DNA of 64,000 bases from Brevundimonas sp. PAMC22021 (GTDB lineage Bacteria > Pseudomonadota > Alphaproteobacteria > Caulobacterales > Caulobacteraceae): the NCBI RefSeq assembly GCF_019443405.1, contig NZ_CP080376.1, positions 434,001-498,000 of the forward strand. Direction: 5' to 3'. The notes below the pieces were generated by a model. The model was given only the letters and a program-made list of their open reading frames with translations. It did not search any database and was not told the origin of the DNA. The position numbers and the translations under genes are program-made. Shown in pieces: positions 9,423 through 18,906 of the stretch. Position 1 is the stretch's first letter. Each line of letters opens with the position of its first letter.

Positions 9423-12400
9423 ATGCTGAAGCGACATTATTTGTTTGGATCGACCATTCTGGCCGGGGCCTTGGCTCTTGCTGCACCGGTGCTCGCGCAA
9501 ACCGCGCAGCCGGCTGTCCCTGTTCCGCCTCTGCCGGCGCAGGATGAAGCCCAGTTGGACGAAATCGTCGTCACCGGGTCTCTGATCCGCAGAGATCCCA
9601 CCACGACCCCGACGCCGCTGACGGTGGCGTCGCGCGAGGAAATCCTTCAGTCGGGCGAAAACAACGTCGTCGATTTCCTTGCTGACATTCCCGCTCTGCA
9701 AAGCAGCCAGACGCCGGAAGACACCACGGGCGGCTTCATCGGCATCGGCGGCCTTTCGCTGCTGAACCTGCGCAATCTCGGCTCCAACAGGACGCTGGTG
9801 CTGGTCGATGGCCGCCGGCACGTGGCCGGGATCGCCGGCGGCAACGCCGTGGACGTCGACACTATCCCCAGCCCGCTGATCGAGCGCGTCGAGATCATCA
9901 CGGGAGGGGCGTCCGCCACCTACGGCGCCGACGCCGTGGCCGGCGTGGTCAACTTCATCATGCGCGATGACTTCGAGGGCATCGAGTTCGAAGCTGGCGT
10001 AACCCAGTTGACGCAGGGCGAAAGCGCCCTGAACGAGAGCTACTCCATCATCGCCGGAACGAACCTGTTCGATGACAGGCTGAACATCTACGGGTTTGCT
10101 CAGTACAACACGTCTGATGTCCTCGTTGACAGCCAACTCGACATCGACTGGATCAACACGGAAACTCGGTTGGCCACGGCCGACGTTGACCCGGCCGCCG
10201 CACCGAACGATGGCGTTTTTGACGTCATTGCCGTTGGCAATCTACGTTCGCTGAACCGCCCTCGTGGCGGCATCCTTTCTCTGGCGAATGGCGTGCGGCC
10301 GAGCCCAACGACCGATCCGGACATTCCCTTCGGCAACTGCTCGGCGACGCAGCAGCCCAACGCCTTCTCGCCCAGCATCTGCTTCGCCACCACCCCCGGA
10401 AAATCCTATCAGTTCCGCCCCGGCGGCCAAGCCTATCTGGCTGATTTCGGGTTTGGTCAGACAACAGGTGCGGTGAACCGCACGACCACCATCGGCGGCA
10501 GCGGCGACTCCCTGGTTGAAGTTGAGACCAACCGTCTGCCTCGGCAGGAGAACAAGCGGTTCCAGGTTGGCGCCAACTTCGACGTACTCGAGAATGTGCA
10601 GGCTTATGCGGAGCTGAAGTACGTCGATGAGCGGAACGTCGATGTCTTCCAGCCGCATTTCATCGACCTGGGGATCCGCGCTTTTGGCCCGAGGCAGAAC
10701 GCGACCCTTTTTGGCCTGACCTCGGGTGAAATTGGGCTGGACAACGCCTATCTCGATCCGACCGTTCGCGCGGCCATTCTCGCGAATACTCGCGCGGTGT
10801 ATAATGCTGCGGGCGTTCAGACCGCCACCGTCGCTGACGCTCGCGCTCAGTTCCGCACCTTCAGCTATGATCTCGGGTTCCGGCCTCAGACCACGGATCG
10901 CGAACTGACCCGCTTCGTCGGCGGCTTCCGTGGCGATCTGGATCAGCTCGCCTTCGTCAAGGACATCTCCTGGGACATCGGCTACACTTACGGGTCGCTC
11001 GACTCGGTGAACGTCGAAACCGAGACGATCGACGTCGAACGCTACCTGTATTCGGTCGATGCTGTTCGCGACACCCTGAATGAAACCGGGCGGGGCGCAG
11101 GATCCATCGTCTGCCGCGTGCAGCTGCTGGCCGCCCGCGGCGTCACGATCAACTCGCAAGACGATGGGCGCGTTCTGGCGGCCACCGATCCGACCATCGC
11201 CGGTTGCGTGCCGTCGAACATCTTCGGCGAAGGTGGGATGACCGTTGCGCGGGACTACATCCTGACCCAGCTGACCACCATCGACAACAATACGCAGCAT
11301 GACGTCCGCGGCGTCATCTCGGGCAACCTGTGGGACTTCTGGGGCGCAGGTCCGATCGGCGTCGCTATTGGCGGGGAATACCGCGACGAACGCACGAGCA
11401 CCGATCTGACGCCGTTTAACGGGCGAGTGATTTTCGGCAACACCGGCGACGATTTGCCGGAAGTCGGATACGACGTTGCGGAAGCGTTTGCGGAGCTTCG
11501 CATCCCGCTGCTTTCGGACGTCTTCCTGGCCGAGAAGCTGGAAATCGGCGGCGGTTACCGCACGTCTCAGTATTCGACGACGGGCCACACCGAAACCTAC
11601 AGCGCCGATCTGTTCTGGCGTCCGGTTCAGGACATCGCGTTCCGCAGCACCTACGGGGTTTCCGTCCGCGCGCCCACGCTGGGGGAACTGTTCTCGCCGC
11701 CTTTCGACACCTTCCCCAACCTGACCGACAACTGCTCTTCGGCTGTCATCAACGGGACGGCAGATGCTCGCATTCGGCAAAACCGCATTACGAACTGCGC
11801 GCTTCTGGGCATTCCCACGACGTACGTCGATCCAAATCCAACCTCTTCCAATGAAGGCAAGAGCGGGTCGAACCCGAACCTTGAATCGGAAGAGTCGGAA
11901 AGCTACAGCGTGGGTCTCGTGTTCACGCCGCGGTTTGCTCCGGGCTTCTCGTTCGTGGCGGACTACTACGACATCGAGATCACGAACGCGATCGCAACCC
12001 TGTCTGCGCAGACCTTGCTGAATCTCTGCACCGATGAGGAGCAGCTGAATCAGACGGCGTGCGATGCGTTCACGCGTCGTCCCGCGGGCGATCCGCAGGA
12101 GTACGAAATCAGCGACTTTGTTGAAGGACCGTTCAACTTCGCGGCGCTGAAGGTGCGCGGGATCGACTATCAAGCCCGCTTCGGCTTCGAGACGTCGGAC
12201 CTGGTCGGCGACGATTATGGTCGCATCGATCTGGGCCTCACCGGCAGCTGGCTGATCGAGCGCACCAACTTCACCAGCCCGACCGATCCGAACTTCCCGA
12301 CCCGGATCGACACGACGGCCAACAATCCTCGCTTCCGCTTCCGCACCAATACGACGTGGAGCAAGGGGCCGCTTTCGGTGACGTGGCGCTTGGATGTTCA

Positions 12401-12653
12401 AGGGTCGCAGACCCTGACGCGCATTGATCAGGTGCTCGCCAACTTCGACACCCGTGAAGATCTGGATCTGCTGCGTACCGGCAACTTCTACCAGAACGAC
12501 TTCACCTTCGCCTACGACCTGACCGACAAGGCCACGTTCCGCGGCGGCGTGCTGAACGCGTTCGACGAGGAGCCGAACATCCAGTCCGGCCTTGCCGACC
12601 AGTTCGACCTGTTCGGTCGTCGCTACTTCGGCAGCATCACGCTGCGTTACTGA
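9423..12653 (+). CDS. TonB-dependent outer-membrane receptor
   Basis: A 1076-residue TonB-dependent receptor. The ATG at 9423 has gaggaag upstream; a TTG three bases earlier is less likely. A signal peptide ends near VLAQTAQP, followed by a Pro/Ala spacer and a TonB-box-like LDEIVVTGS. The plug domain (about residues 45-180) includes NLRNLGSNRTLVLVDGRR and GGASATYGADAVAGVVNFI, and a long beta barrel follows, ending in an aromatic residue (SITLRY). Substrate unknown; no transporter is adjacent. It separates ftsA from ftsZ, and its codons look less GC-biased than its neighbours' (for example TTG TTT GGA near the start), hinting at later insertion. A strong terminator follows. Confidence 0.93.
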   Translation: MLKRHYLFGSTILAGALALAAPVLAQTAQPAVPVPPLPAQDEAQLDEIVVTGSLIRRDPTTTPTPLTVASREEILQSGENNVVDFLADIPALQSSQTPEDTTGGFIGIGGLSLLNLRNLGSNRTLVLVDGRRHVAGIAGGNAVDVDTIPSPLIERVEIITGGASATYGADAVAGVVNFIMRDDFEGIEFEAGVTQLTQGESALNESYSIIAGTNLFDDRLNIYGFAQYNTSDVLVDSQLDIDWINTETRLATADVDPAAAPNDGVFDVIAVGNLRSLNRPRGGILSLANGVRPSPTTDPDIPFGNCSATQQPNAFSPSICFATTPGKSYQFRPGGQAYLADFGFGQTTGAVNRTTTIGGSGDSLVEVETNRLPRQENKRFQVGANFDVLENVQAYAELKYVDERNVDVFQPHFIDLGIRAFGPRQNATLFGLTSGEIGLDNAYLDPTVRAAILANTRAVYNAAGVQTATVADARAQFRTFSYDLGFRPQTTDRELTRFVGGFRGDLDQLAFVKDISWDIGYTYGSLDSVNVETETIDVERYLYSVDAVRDTLNETGRGAGSIVCRVQLLAARGVTINSQDDGRVLAATDPTIAGCVPSNIFGEGGMTVARDYILTQLTTIDNNTQHDVRGVISGNLWDFWGAGPIGVAIGGEYRDERTSTDLTPFNGRVIFGNTGDDLPEVGYDVAEAFAELRIPLLSDVFLAEKLEIGGGYRTSQYSTTGHTETYSADLFWRPVQDIAFRSTYGVSVRAPTLGELFSPPFDTFPNLTDNCSSAVINGTADARIRQNRITNCALLGIPTTYVDPNPTSSNEGKSGSNPNLESEESESYSVGLVFTPRFAPGFSFVADYYDIEITNAIATLSAQTLLNLCTDEEQLNQTACDAFTRRPAGDPQEYEISDFVEGPFNFAALKVRGIDYQARFGFETSDLVGDDYGRIDLGLTGSWLIERTNFTSPTDPNFPTRIDTTANNPRFRFRTNTTWSKGPLSVTWRLDVQGSQTLTRIDQVLANFDTREDLDLLRTGNFYQNDFTFAYDLTDKATFRGGVLNAFDEEPNIQSGLADQFDLFGRRYFGSITLRY

Positions 12654-12675
12654 TCCTAGCGGTCAATCTCGCGAG

Positions 12676-12705
12676 AAGGGGCGGCCTCAAAGGCCGCCCC
12701 TTTTT
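12676..12705 (+). terminator. Intrinsic terminator after the TonB receptor gene
   Basis: A perfect 12-bp stem (12676-12687 with 12691-12702), a 3-base loop and a run of five T. It insulates ftsZ from transcription of the receptor gene. Confidence 0.9.
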
Positions 12706-12762
12706 GCTTTGGCGCGTGCGTCCAGACCGGCTCTGAATTCAGCGCGTCGCAGCTTGCTGCAG

Positions 12763-12820
12763 TTAACCCTTCCTTTACCCCGCGCGTTGATTCATTAACG
12801 GACGCGTAACGATGCGAATC
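12763..12820 (+). promoter_or_regulatory. ftsZ control region: two CtrA-like boxes and two GANTC sites
   Basis: Box 1 is TTAA-N7-TTTAC at 12763-12778 and box 2 is TTAA-N7-GTAAC at 12795-12810; each has one mismatch to TTAA-N7-TTAAC. They are spaced 32 bases apart, three helical turns. A GATTC (12789-12793) lies between them and a GAATC (12816-12820) just after. In Caulobacter, ftsZ is repressed by CtrA and responds to CcrM methylation, so the layout fits. Activity is inferred. Confidence 0.68.
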
Positions 12821-12869
12821 GGCGGGCTCGCATCGGCGTCACAGGGCAGGTCGGAAGGTCGGTAAAGTC

Positions 12870-14540
12870 ATGTCGCTCTCGTTGGTTAAGCCGCAGAACA
12901 CGGAATTGAAGCCGCGCATCGTCGTGTTCGGCGTGGGCGGGGCGGGCGGCAACGCCGTGAACAACATGATCGACGCCGGGCTTGAGGGCGTCGAGTTCGT
13001 CGTCGCCAACACCGACGCCCAGCACCTCAGCTTCGCCAAGACCGACCGCCGTATCCAGCTGGGTGAGACGATCACGCAAGGGTTGGGCGCCGGCGCACAC
13101 CCCGAGGTCGGCATGAACGCCGCCGAGGAAAGCGCCGACGAGATCCACGCGCACCTGGAAGGCGCGCACATGGTGTTCATCACCGCCGGCATGGGCGGCG
13201 GCACCGGCACGGGCGCGGCCCCCATCATCGCCAAATGCGCGCGCGATCGCGGCATCCTGACCGTGGGCGTGGTGACCAAGCCCTTCACCTTCGAAGGGCG
13301 TCACCGCATGCGCCTGGCGGACTCGGGCATCGCCGAGCTGCAACGCTACGTCGACACCCTGATCGTCATTCCGAACCAGAACCTGTTCCGCGTCGCCAAC
13401 GAGCGCACCACCTTCGCCGACGCCTTCGGCATGGCCGACCAGGTACTGCATTCGGGCGTGCGCTCGATCACCGACCTGATGATCCTGCCGGGCCTGATCA
13501 ACCTCGACTTCGCCGACGTGCGCGCCGTCATGTCCGAGATGGGCAAGGCGATGATGGGCACGGGCGAGGCCACGGGCGACGACCGCGCCCTGCTGGCGGC
13601 CCAGAACGCGATCGCCAACCCGCTGCTGGACGAGACCTCGCTGAAGGGCGCCAAGGCGGTGCTGGTGAACATCACCGGCGGCCTGGACATGACCCTGCTG
13701 GAAGTCGACGAAGCCGCCAACGCCATCTCGGCCGAGGTGGATGGCGACGCCAACATCATCTTCGGCGCGGCCTTCGATCCGGCGCTGGACGGCAAGATCC
13801 GCGTCTCCGTCGTGGCCACCGGCATGGACGAGGAATCGCTGGCCCGCGCCCAGGGCGGACCCGGCGGCGGCCAGGGGGCCAGCGTGGCGGGCCGCTCGGC
13901 GCCTGAGGTTGCTTCGCCGCTGGCCAACCATGACGCCCGTCGCTCGGCCGGCGGCCTGTACGGCGCATCCGCCCGCGCGCCCGAGCCCAGCCGCGCGCCG
14001 TATCGCGAACCGGTCCGCACAGAGGCCCCGCGTGCGCCCGAGCCGCGCATCGAGCCGGCGCCGGTTCAGCCGACCTTCCAGTCCGCGCCCGCGGCCCGCG
14101 CGCCCGAGCCTTCCCGCCAGGTCGAGGCGCGCCTCGAGCCTCGCATCGAAGCCCGGCCCGAGCCGGTGATCCACGCCGCGCCGGAAATGCGCAGCCTCGA
14201 TCCGATCGTCGATCCTTGGGTCGAGGAGTATGAAACCCACCGGACGCCCGCGCCGAGCGCCCAGCCGACGCAGCAGGTCCGCGCCGAGCCGCGCCGCGAA
14301 GCCCCCGTCGCTCGCCCTGAGCCGGTGGCGGAAGACGACGACTACGACCGGGATCACCGCCGCAGCGGCTGGAGCCTGTTCGGCCGGGGCAAGCGTCCGC
14401 AGCCGCAAGCCGCCTACAGCCCGCGTCCGCAGCCGCAGATGCGCCAATCGACCCAGGCGGCTCCCGTCGCCGAGCCGCAGGCCTCTTCCGGCGATGACGA
14501 TCTCGAAATCCCTTCCTTTCTACGCCGCCTCGCCAACTGA
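12870..14540 (+). CDS. ftsZ: Cell division GTPase FtsZ
   Basis: FtsZ (556 residues), the tubulin-like GTPase of the Z ring. The GTPase domain starts at about residue 15 ([16 protein letters not shown]) and has the tubulin signature [10 protein letters not shown] near residue 110. After about residue 320 comes a very long, Pro/Arg/Glu-rich disordered linker with repeated APEPSR- and APEPRIE-like units. The conserved C-terminal peptide [13 protein letters not shown] closes the protein and is the FtsA-binding tail. The protein is longer than most FtsZ because of the linker, a Caulobacterales trait. It is monocistronic, between two terminators. Confidence 0.98.
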   Translation: MSLSLVKPQNTELKPRIVVFGVGGAGGNAVNNMIDAGLEGVEFVVANTDAQHLSFAKTDRRIQLGETITQGLGAGAHPEVGMNAAEESADEIHAHLEGAHMVFITAGMGGGTGTGAAPIIAKCARDRGILTVGVVTKPFTFEGRHRMRLADSGIAELQRYVDTLIVIPNQNLFRVANERTTFADAFGMADQVLHSGVRSITDLMILPGLINLDFADVRAVMSEMGKAMMGTGEATGDDRALLAAQNAIANPLLDETSLKGAKAVLVNITGGLDMTLLEVDEAANAISAEVDGDANIIFGAAFDPALDGKIRVSVVATGMDEESLARAQGGPGGGQGASVAGRSAPEVASPLANHDARRSAGGLYGASARAPEPSRAPYREPVRTEAPRAPEPRIEPAPVQPTFQSAPAARAPEPSRQVEARLEPRIEARPEPVIHAAPEMRSLDPIVDPWVEEYETHRTPAPSAQPTQQVRAEPRREAPVARPEPVAEDDDYDRDHRRSGWSLFGRGKRPQPQAAYSPRPQPQMRQSTQAAPVAEPQASSGDDDLEIPSFLRRLAN

Positions 14541-14560
14541 TCGAGGCCAGGCCTGACCTG

Positions 14561-14591
14561 AAACGCCCCGGAGTTCGCTCCGGGGCGTTTT
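14561..14591 (+). terminator. Intrinsic terminator after ftsZ
   Basis: A perfect 13-bp stem (14561-14573 with 14578-14590) closed by a TTCG tetraloop, ending in TTTT. It lies 20 bp after the ftsZ stop. Confidence 0.92.
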
Positions 14592-14731
14592 ACGTTTCCG
14601 TCGCTGTGCCGTTACGAAACAATCGGAAACCGGACTTTGCTTTCGGCATTGCCGCGCTCGCCCTAGAGGACTCATGAGGCGCGAACCGCGAGCGGTTCAA
14701 TCGGCGCCCATGCGAAGAAGCGAGTTCAGCC

Positions 14732-15631
14732 TTGTCGGTCAGCCACGACCCTCACCAACGCACCGTTCTGGCGCCGGCCATCTGCGCCGGCGTGGGCGTG
14801 CATACTGGCCGCCGGGTGCGGCTGGTCGTGCGCCCGGCGCCGGCGGGCGCGGGCATCGTCTTTGTGCGCACGGACGTGACCGACCGCGACAACCGCATCC
14901 GGGTGTCGGGCGAGGCTGTGGTCGATGCCCGGCTGAACACCATGATCGAGAATGCGGCGGGCGTTCGCCTGTCGACCATCGAGCACCTGATGGCGGCCTT
15001 TGCGGCGCTTGGCATCGCCAATGTGGTGGTCGAGGTGGACGGGCCCGAGCTGCCGATCCTGGACGGCTCGGCCCTGGGATTCGTGCAGTTGCTGGACCGG
15101 GCGGGCTTCCGCCGCCAGCCGACGCCGGTGCGCTTTATCGAGATCCTCGAGCCGGTGCATGTGACCGAGGGCGACAAGCATGCGGCCCTGACGCCCTGCG
15201 ACCGCTATGAGATGCGGTTCGAGATCGACTTCCCCACGCCGGTCATCGGCAATCAGGTGATCGACTTCGTGGTGGACGAGGCGACCTTCCGCACCGACAT
15301 CATGTCGGCCCGCACCTTTGGCTTCGCCCATGAGGTCGAGGCGCTGCGCCAGGCCGGCCTGGCGCGCGGCGGTTCGCTGGAGAATGCGGTCGTGATCGAC
15401 GGCGACCAGATCCTGAACCCCGGCGGCCTGCGGATGGAGCGCGAGTTCGTGCGGCACAAGGCGCTGGACGCGATCGGCGACCTCTATGTGCTGGGCGCGC
15501 CGCTGCTCGGCCGCTACGACGGCTACAAGGCCGGCCACGCGGTGAACAACAAGCTGGTGCGCGCCCTGCTGGCCCAGCCGCACGCCTGGCGCGAGACGGT
15601 GCGGGTGCCGGAGCTGGCGCGCGCGGGCTGA
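14732..15631 (+). CDS. lpxC: UDP-3-O-acyl-N-acetylglucosamine deacetylase
   Basis: LpxC (299 residues) is the zinc deacetylase that commits lipid A synthesis. Zinc and catalytic residues are visible: STIEHLMAA with the first His, ELPILDGSA, HKALDAIGD with the second His and the Asp, and GYKAGHAVNN with the general acid His. No in-frame ATG lies before the conserved QRTVLAPA start, so a TTG at 14732 is the likely start. Position after ftsZ is the usual one. A 140-bp gap and the ftsZ terminator imply its own promoter. Confidence 0.95.
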   Translation: MSVSHDPHQRTVLAPAICAGVGVHTGRRVRLVVRPAPAGAGIVFVRTDVTDRDNRIRVSGEAVVDARLNTMIENAAGVRLSTIEHLMAAFAALGIANVVVEVDGPELPILDGSALGFVQLLDRAGFRRQPTPVRFIEILEPVHVTEGDKHAALTPCDRYEMRFEIDFPTPVIGNQVIDFVVDEATFRTDIMSARTFGFAHEVEALRQAGLARGGSLENAVVIDGDQILNPGGLRMEREFVRHKALDAIGDLYVLGAPLLGRYDGYKAGHAVNNKLVRALLAQPHAWRETVRVPELARAG

Positions 15632-15641
15632 GCCTGCCTGT

Positions 15642-16406
15642 CTACAGCCTGATCGCGCTCATCAACCTGCCGAAGTCCGGCTCGCCCCGCAGGTGCGCGC
15701 GGCGGTTGGAGAAGAAGCGGTTCTCGTCCACGCAGGTGTCGTCGCCGGTCCAGGCGGTCTGACTCACGCCTGCCTGCTCCAGCCGCCACAGCACGAACGC
15801 CGGCAGGTCGAACCGGCGCTTGTCGGGCGCAGAGCCGGGGCGAAAGAAGCGCTCGCTTCCGGGATCGTGGTGGGCGAAGCGGTCCTGGAAGTCGGCCCCG
15901 ACCTCATAGCTGTTCTGAGCGATGCAAGGACCGACGACGGCCGTGACGCGGTCGGCTCGCGCGCCCAGCGCTTCCATGGCTGCAACCGCCGAATGGATCA
16001 CGCCGCCGAGCGCGCCTTTCCAGCCGGCGTGGGCGGCGCCGACGACGCCCGCCTCGCGATCAGCCAGCAACACCGGGGCGCAGTCGGCCGTCAGGACCGC
16101 GCAGATCACGCCGGGCGTCGCCGTCACCACCGCATCGCCTTCGGGCCGTTCGCCGTTCCACGGTCCCTCGGCCACACGCGTCACCGCCGAGTGGATCTGG
16201 TAGCAGTTGGCGAGATCGGCGGCCGATCCGCCCAGCGCCACGGCGATCCGGCGGCGGTTCTCGGCCACAGCGGCAGGGTCGTCATGCGAGCCGACACCCG
16301 TGTTCAGCCCGGCGTAAAGTCCCTGCGACGCGCCGCCCGCGCGGGTGAAGAAGCCGTGGCGCACGCCGTCCAGCAGCGGATGGGTGATCGGCTCCGGCGC
16401 GCTCAT
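15642..16406 (-). CDS. pgeF: Peptidoglycan editing factor PgeF (YfiH family)
   Basis: A 254-residue member of the YfiH/DUF152 family, formerly annotated as laccase or polyphenol oxidase and shown in E. coli to remove wrongly incorporated amino acids from peptidoglycan precursors. The metal-site motifs are present: QIHSAVT, LTADCAPVLL, AAHAGWKGAL and VVGPCI. The ATG at 16406 overlaps the stop of the upstream methyltransferase gene (ATGA), so I prefer it to an in-frame ATG nine bases upstream. It is the last gene of lgt-midA-pgeF. Confidence 0.92.
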   Translation of the reverse strand: MSAPEPITHPLLDGVRHGFFTRAGGASQGLYAGLNTGVGSHDDPAAVAENRRRIAVALGGSAADLANCYQIHSAVTRVAEGPWNGERPEGDAVVTATPGVICAVLTADCAPVLLADREAGVVGAAHAGWKGALGGVIHSAVAAMEALGARADRVTAVVGPCIAQNSYEVGADFQDRFAHHDPGSERFFRPGSAPDKRRFDLPAFVLWRLEQAGVSQTAWTGDDTCVDENRFFSNRRAHLRGEPDFGRLMSAIRL

Positions 16407-17485
16407 GAGTCCCATCCGGGCACGACCAGAGAACGGGGCGAAAAGATCGCGGCGGCCTTGAACAGGGTTCCCATCTGGTCCTCGGCGGTCAGGCGGTTCA
16501 GCTGGCGGTCGATCACGGGCGCGGCGTCCGGCCGTCCCGTCTTCAAGGCGTCAGCGCGGGCATCGATCCCGAGCCGGCGCAGGAACTCGCCCTGCCCGAG
16601 GCAGCCGGTCACGTCGGCCCCGGCGCGGACCGCCGCCTCCAGCACCTGCGGGAAATCGGCCCATTGCGTCAGGTCCGCCTCACCGGGCACCTCCAGTGGG
16701 TCAACCTTGTGGTGGCGCCGCAGCGCCTGCAGGGTGTCGCCGGCCTCCGGCCTTGCCCGGCCATAGTCGATCAGCAAGGCCGCCCCGGACGCCTGCCTCA
16801 TCAGGGCCCCCAGGTCGCGCCCAAAGGCCGCCTGCTGATCCGAGATCTCCAGCACTTCGCCCGGCGCCATGTCGAAGTCCGGCCTGGCGAAGCCGGCAGT
16901 CACGCCGGTCAGCCCGAACACCAGGCCGCCGTCGTCGGTGACGCCCACGCGCCGCTCGGCCCAGCCGCCTTCGGTGCGGACGAACTGGCGCGCCGGCATG
17001 CAGTCCAGCACCTCATTGGCGATCAGGATCACGGGCGCGTCGGTCTCGACGGCGTCCAGGCCGCGCACCCAGCGAGGCTGCAGGTCGGCGCCCGCCAGGG
17101 CTCGCGCCTGCTGCGCCCGCAAGGGGCCGCTGGGCTCGATCAGGACGAGGTCGCAGGCTTCCAGGAAGCCGGGCGCCAGCCGCGCGGCACGCAGGGCGTC
17201 GCCGATCAGCGTGCCGTCGCCGGGACCCACCTCGACCAGCCGCACCCGCTCGGGCGCGCCCAGCCGGTTCCAGGTCTCGGCGGCCCAAAGGCCGATCAGT
17301 TCGCCAAACATCTGGCTGACCAGGGGTGCGGTGATGAAGTCCCCGCCCGCGCCCAGCGCCGGGTGCGCCGCATAGTAGCCGCCGGCCGGGTCGTGCAGGC
17401 AGCGGGTGACGTAGTCGGCGACCGTGATCGGCCCGGACAGGGCGATCTCGCGCGCCAGCCGGGCTTTCAGGCTGTCGCGCGTCAT
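16403..17485 (-). CDS. MidA/NDUFAF7-family SAM-dependent methyltransferase
   Basis: A 360-residue class I methyltransferase of the DUF185/MidA family, whose mitochondrial member NDUFAF7 methylates an arginine of a complex I subunit. Visible features are the early YYAAHPALGAGGDFITAPLVSQMFGELIG block, the AdoMet motif VEVGPGDGTLIGD and the ANEVLDCMPARQF block. The ATG overlaps the lgt stop by four bases (ATGA) and the stop overlaps pgeF in the same way. A complex I target in this organism is only an inference. Confidence 0.9.
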   Translation of the reverse strand: MTRDSLKARLAREIALSGPITVADYVTRCLHDPAGGYYAAHPALGAGGDFITAPLVSQMFGELIGLWAAETWNRLGAPERVRLVEVGPGDGTLIGDALRAARLAPGFLEACDLVLIEPSGPLRAQQARALAGADLQPRWVRGLDAVETDAPVILIANEVLDCMPARQFVRTEGGWAERRVGVTDDGGLVFGLTGVTAGFARPDFDMAPGEVLEISDQQAAFGRDLGALMRQASGAALLIDYGRARPEAGDTLQALRRHHKVDPLEVPGEADLTQWADFPQVLEAAVRAGADVTGCLGQGEFLRRLGIDARADALKTGRPDAAPVIDRQLNRLTAEDQMGTLFKAAAIFSPRSLVVPGWDS

Positions 17486-18351
17486 CCCTGGACGGGCGGA
17501 CGGCTCCACGCCCGCCACACCAGCCAGCCGCCGACCAGGATCATCGGGATCGACAGCATCATCCCCATGGTCAGCCCCAGCGGGAACTCGGGCATGCCGA
17601 CGTCCGGCTGGCGCACATTCTCCAGCGCCGCCCGCGACAGGCCGTAGAACAGCAGAAACAGGCCGGTGATGTAGCCGGGCTTCTTCAGCAGGCCGATCTT
17701 CCAGATGCCCAGCGACAGCAGGCCCAGCAGCAGCAGGCCCTCGAGCCCCGCCTCGTACAGCTGGCTGGGATGGCGTGGCGCATCGCCCGCCGGACAGAAG
17801 CCGTACATCCGCTGGATGCTGTCGTTGCAGAAGCGGACCGCCCAGGGAACCGTCGTCTCGCGACCCCACAGCTCGCCGTTGATGAAGTTGGCGATGCGGC
17901 CAAAGAACAGGCCGATCGGCACCACCGGCGCGACCATGTCGCCCAGCCGCAGCATGTCGACCTTTTGCCCGCGCGCGAACAGCACGATGGCCAGGCAGAC
18001 GCCCAGGAAGCCGCCGTGGAAGCTCATGCCGCCGGTCCACAGCTGGAACAACTCCAGCCGCTCGGCCCAGCTCTGGCCGGTGAACAGCTGGCCGTACATG
18101 GCCGGATCGTAGAACAGCGCGTATCCCAGCCGCCCGCCCAGGATGATGCCCAGCACGATCCACAGCACCAGGTCGTCCAGCTGCGCCGAGGTCAGCGGCG
18201 GCCGCGCCGGCGTCCACAACCGCTCGGCCTTGATCAGGCGCGAGGCGTACCACCATCCCAGCACGATGCCCGCCACATAGGCCAGGGCGTACCAGCGGAT
18301 CGGAAAGGGGCCGATGCTGATCAGAACCGGATCGAATTCGGGAAAAGGCAA
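17482..18351 (-). CDS. lgt: Prolipoprotein diacylglyceryl transferase
   Basis: Lgt (289 residues) attaches diacylglycerol to the lipobox Cys of prolipoproteins in the inner membrane. Several membrane helices are evident, starting with the segment after PIRWYALAY. The diagnostic loop GRIANFINGELWGRET and the catalytic His region FHGGFLG are both present. First gene of a tightly overlapping trio with the MidA-type methyltransferase and pgeF. Several lipoproteins in the window, including the beta-lactamase at 34.8 kb, would be its substrates. Confidence 0.96.
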   Translation of the reverse strand: MPFPEFDPVLISIGPFPIRWYALAYVAGIVLGWWYASRLIKAERLWTPARPPLTSAQLDDLVLWIVLGIILGGRLGYALFYDPAMYGQLFTGQSWAERLELFQLWTGGMSFHGGFLGVCLAIVLFARGQKVDMLRLGDMVAPVVPIGLFFGRIANFINGELWGRETTVPWAVRFCNDSIQRMYGFCPAGDAPRHPSQLYEAGLEGLLLLGLLSLGIWKIGLLKKPGYITGLFLLFYGLSRAALENVRQPDVGMPEFPLGLTMGMMLSIPMILVGGWLVWRAWSRPPVQG

Positions 18352-18530
18352 GGGCGGTCCTCGAGCGCTTCGGTGCGGCGTGGTTTAGCAAGCGTCGCCA
18401 TCGTCGTCGCCGGTTTGTTGCGGCGGCTGCGACGCTTTTGCCAGAGCCTGGCCCTTCGCCGTGGCCGAAGCAGGGCCTATATCCGCTTCAGACCCTTCAA
18501 CCAGCCCGGCGCGCCGGGCGGAGCACGCCG

Positions 18531-18824
18531 ATGCAGACCCGCAACCCCATTCTGGACGAGTTCGCCAAGCTGACCACCGGCGCCATGGGCCTGGCCCAGG
18601 CTGCGGGCGAGGAAGCCAAGTCCGCCTGGCGCGCCCAGACCGACCGCCTCGCCGCCGACATGGACCTGGTGCGCCGCGACGAGCTGGACGCGCTGAAGGG
18701 CGAGGTCGCCGCACTGCGCGCCGAAATGGTGGTGCTGCGCGCCGCCTTCGCCGCCAAGCTGGCCGACAAGCCCGAGGCGGGAAACTCCACAGACGGAACT
18801 CCCCCTATCGACGCAGCCGGTTGA
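18531..18824 (+). CDS. UbiK-like accessory factor (BMFP domain)
   Basis: A 97-residue protein with the BMFP/DUF526 pattern: NPILDEFAKLTTGAMG followed by a coiled-coil rich in Arg, Glu and Ala (VRRDELDALKGEVAALRAE). UbiK of E. coli, from this family, supports ubiquinone biosynthesis and has a trimeric coiled coil that binds membranes. The start is the ATG with ggag upstream; a longer frame from 18438 lacks homology. Divergent from lgt. Family assignment is good; its role in ubiquinone synthesis is by analogy. Confidence 0.82.
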   Translation: MQTRNPILDEFAKLTTGAMGLAQAAGEEAKSAWRAQTDRLAADMDLVRRDELDALKGEVAALRAEMVVLRAAFAAKLADKPEAGNSTDGTPPIDAAG

Positions 18825-18854
18825 GCCGCGACCCCGAACACGTCTAGCGTCCGG

Positions 18855-18870
18855 TTAAGAGGTGATTCAC
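18855..18870 (+). promoter_or_regulatory. Weak CtrA-like box overlapping a GANTC site
   Basis: TTAA-N7-TTCAC has one mismatch to the CtrA consensus, and GATTC (18864-18868) lies within it. It is 37 bases before the YbjN-family gene. Neither this gene nor proC is a known CtrA target, so chance is a real alternative. Confidence 0.3.
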
Positions 18871-18906
18871 CAATCACTTCGCCGTTCCAAAGGACGAGTT
18901 CGCCTC

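Noticed and set aside
10242..12401. A 719-codon minus-strand frame
   Set aside because: Antisense of the TonB receptor gene with no plausible domain or start context.
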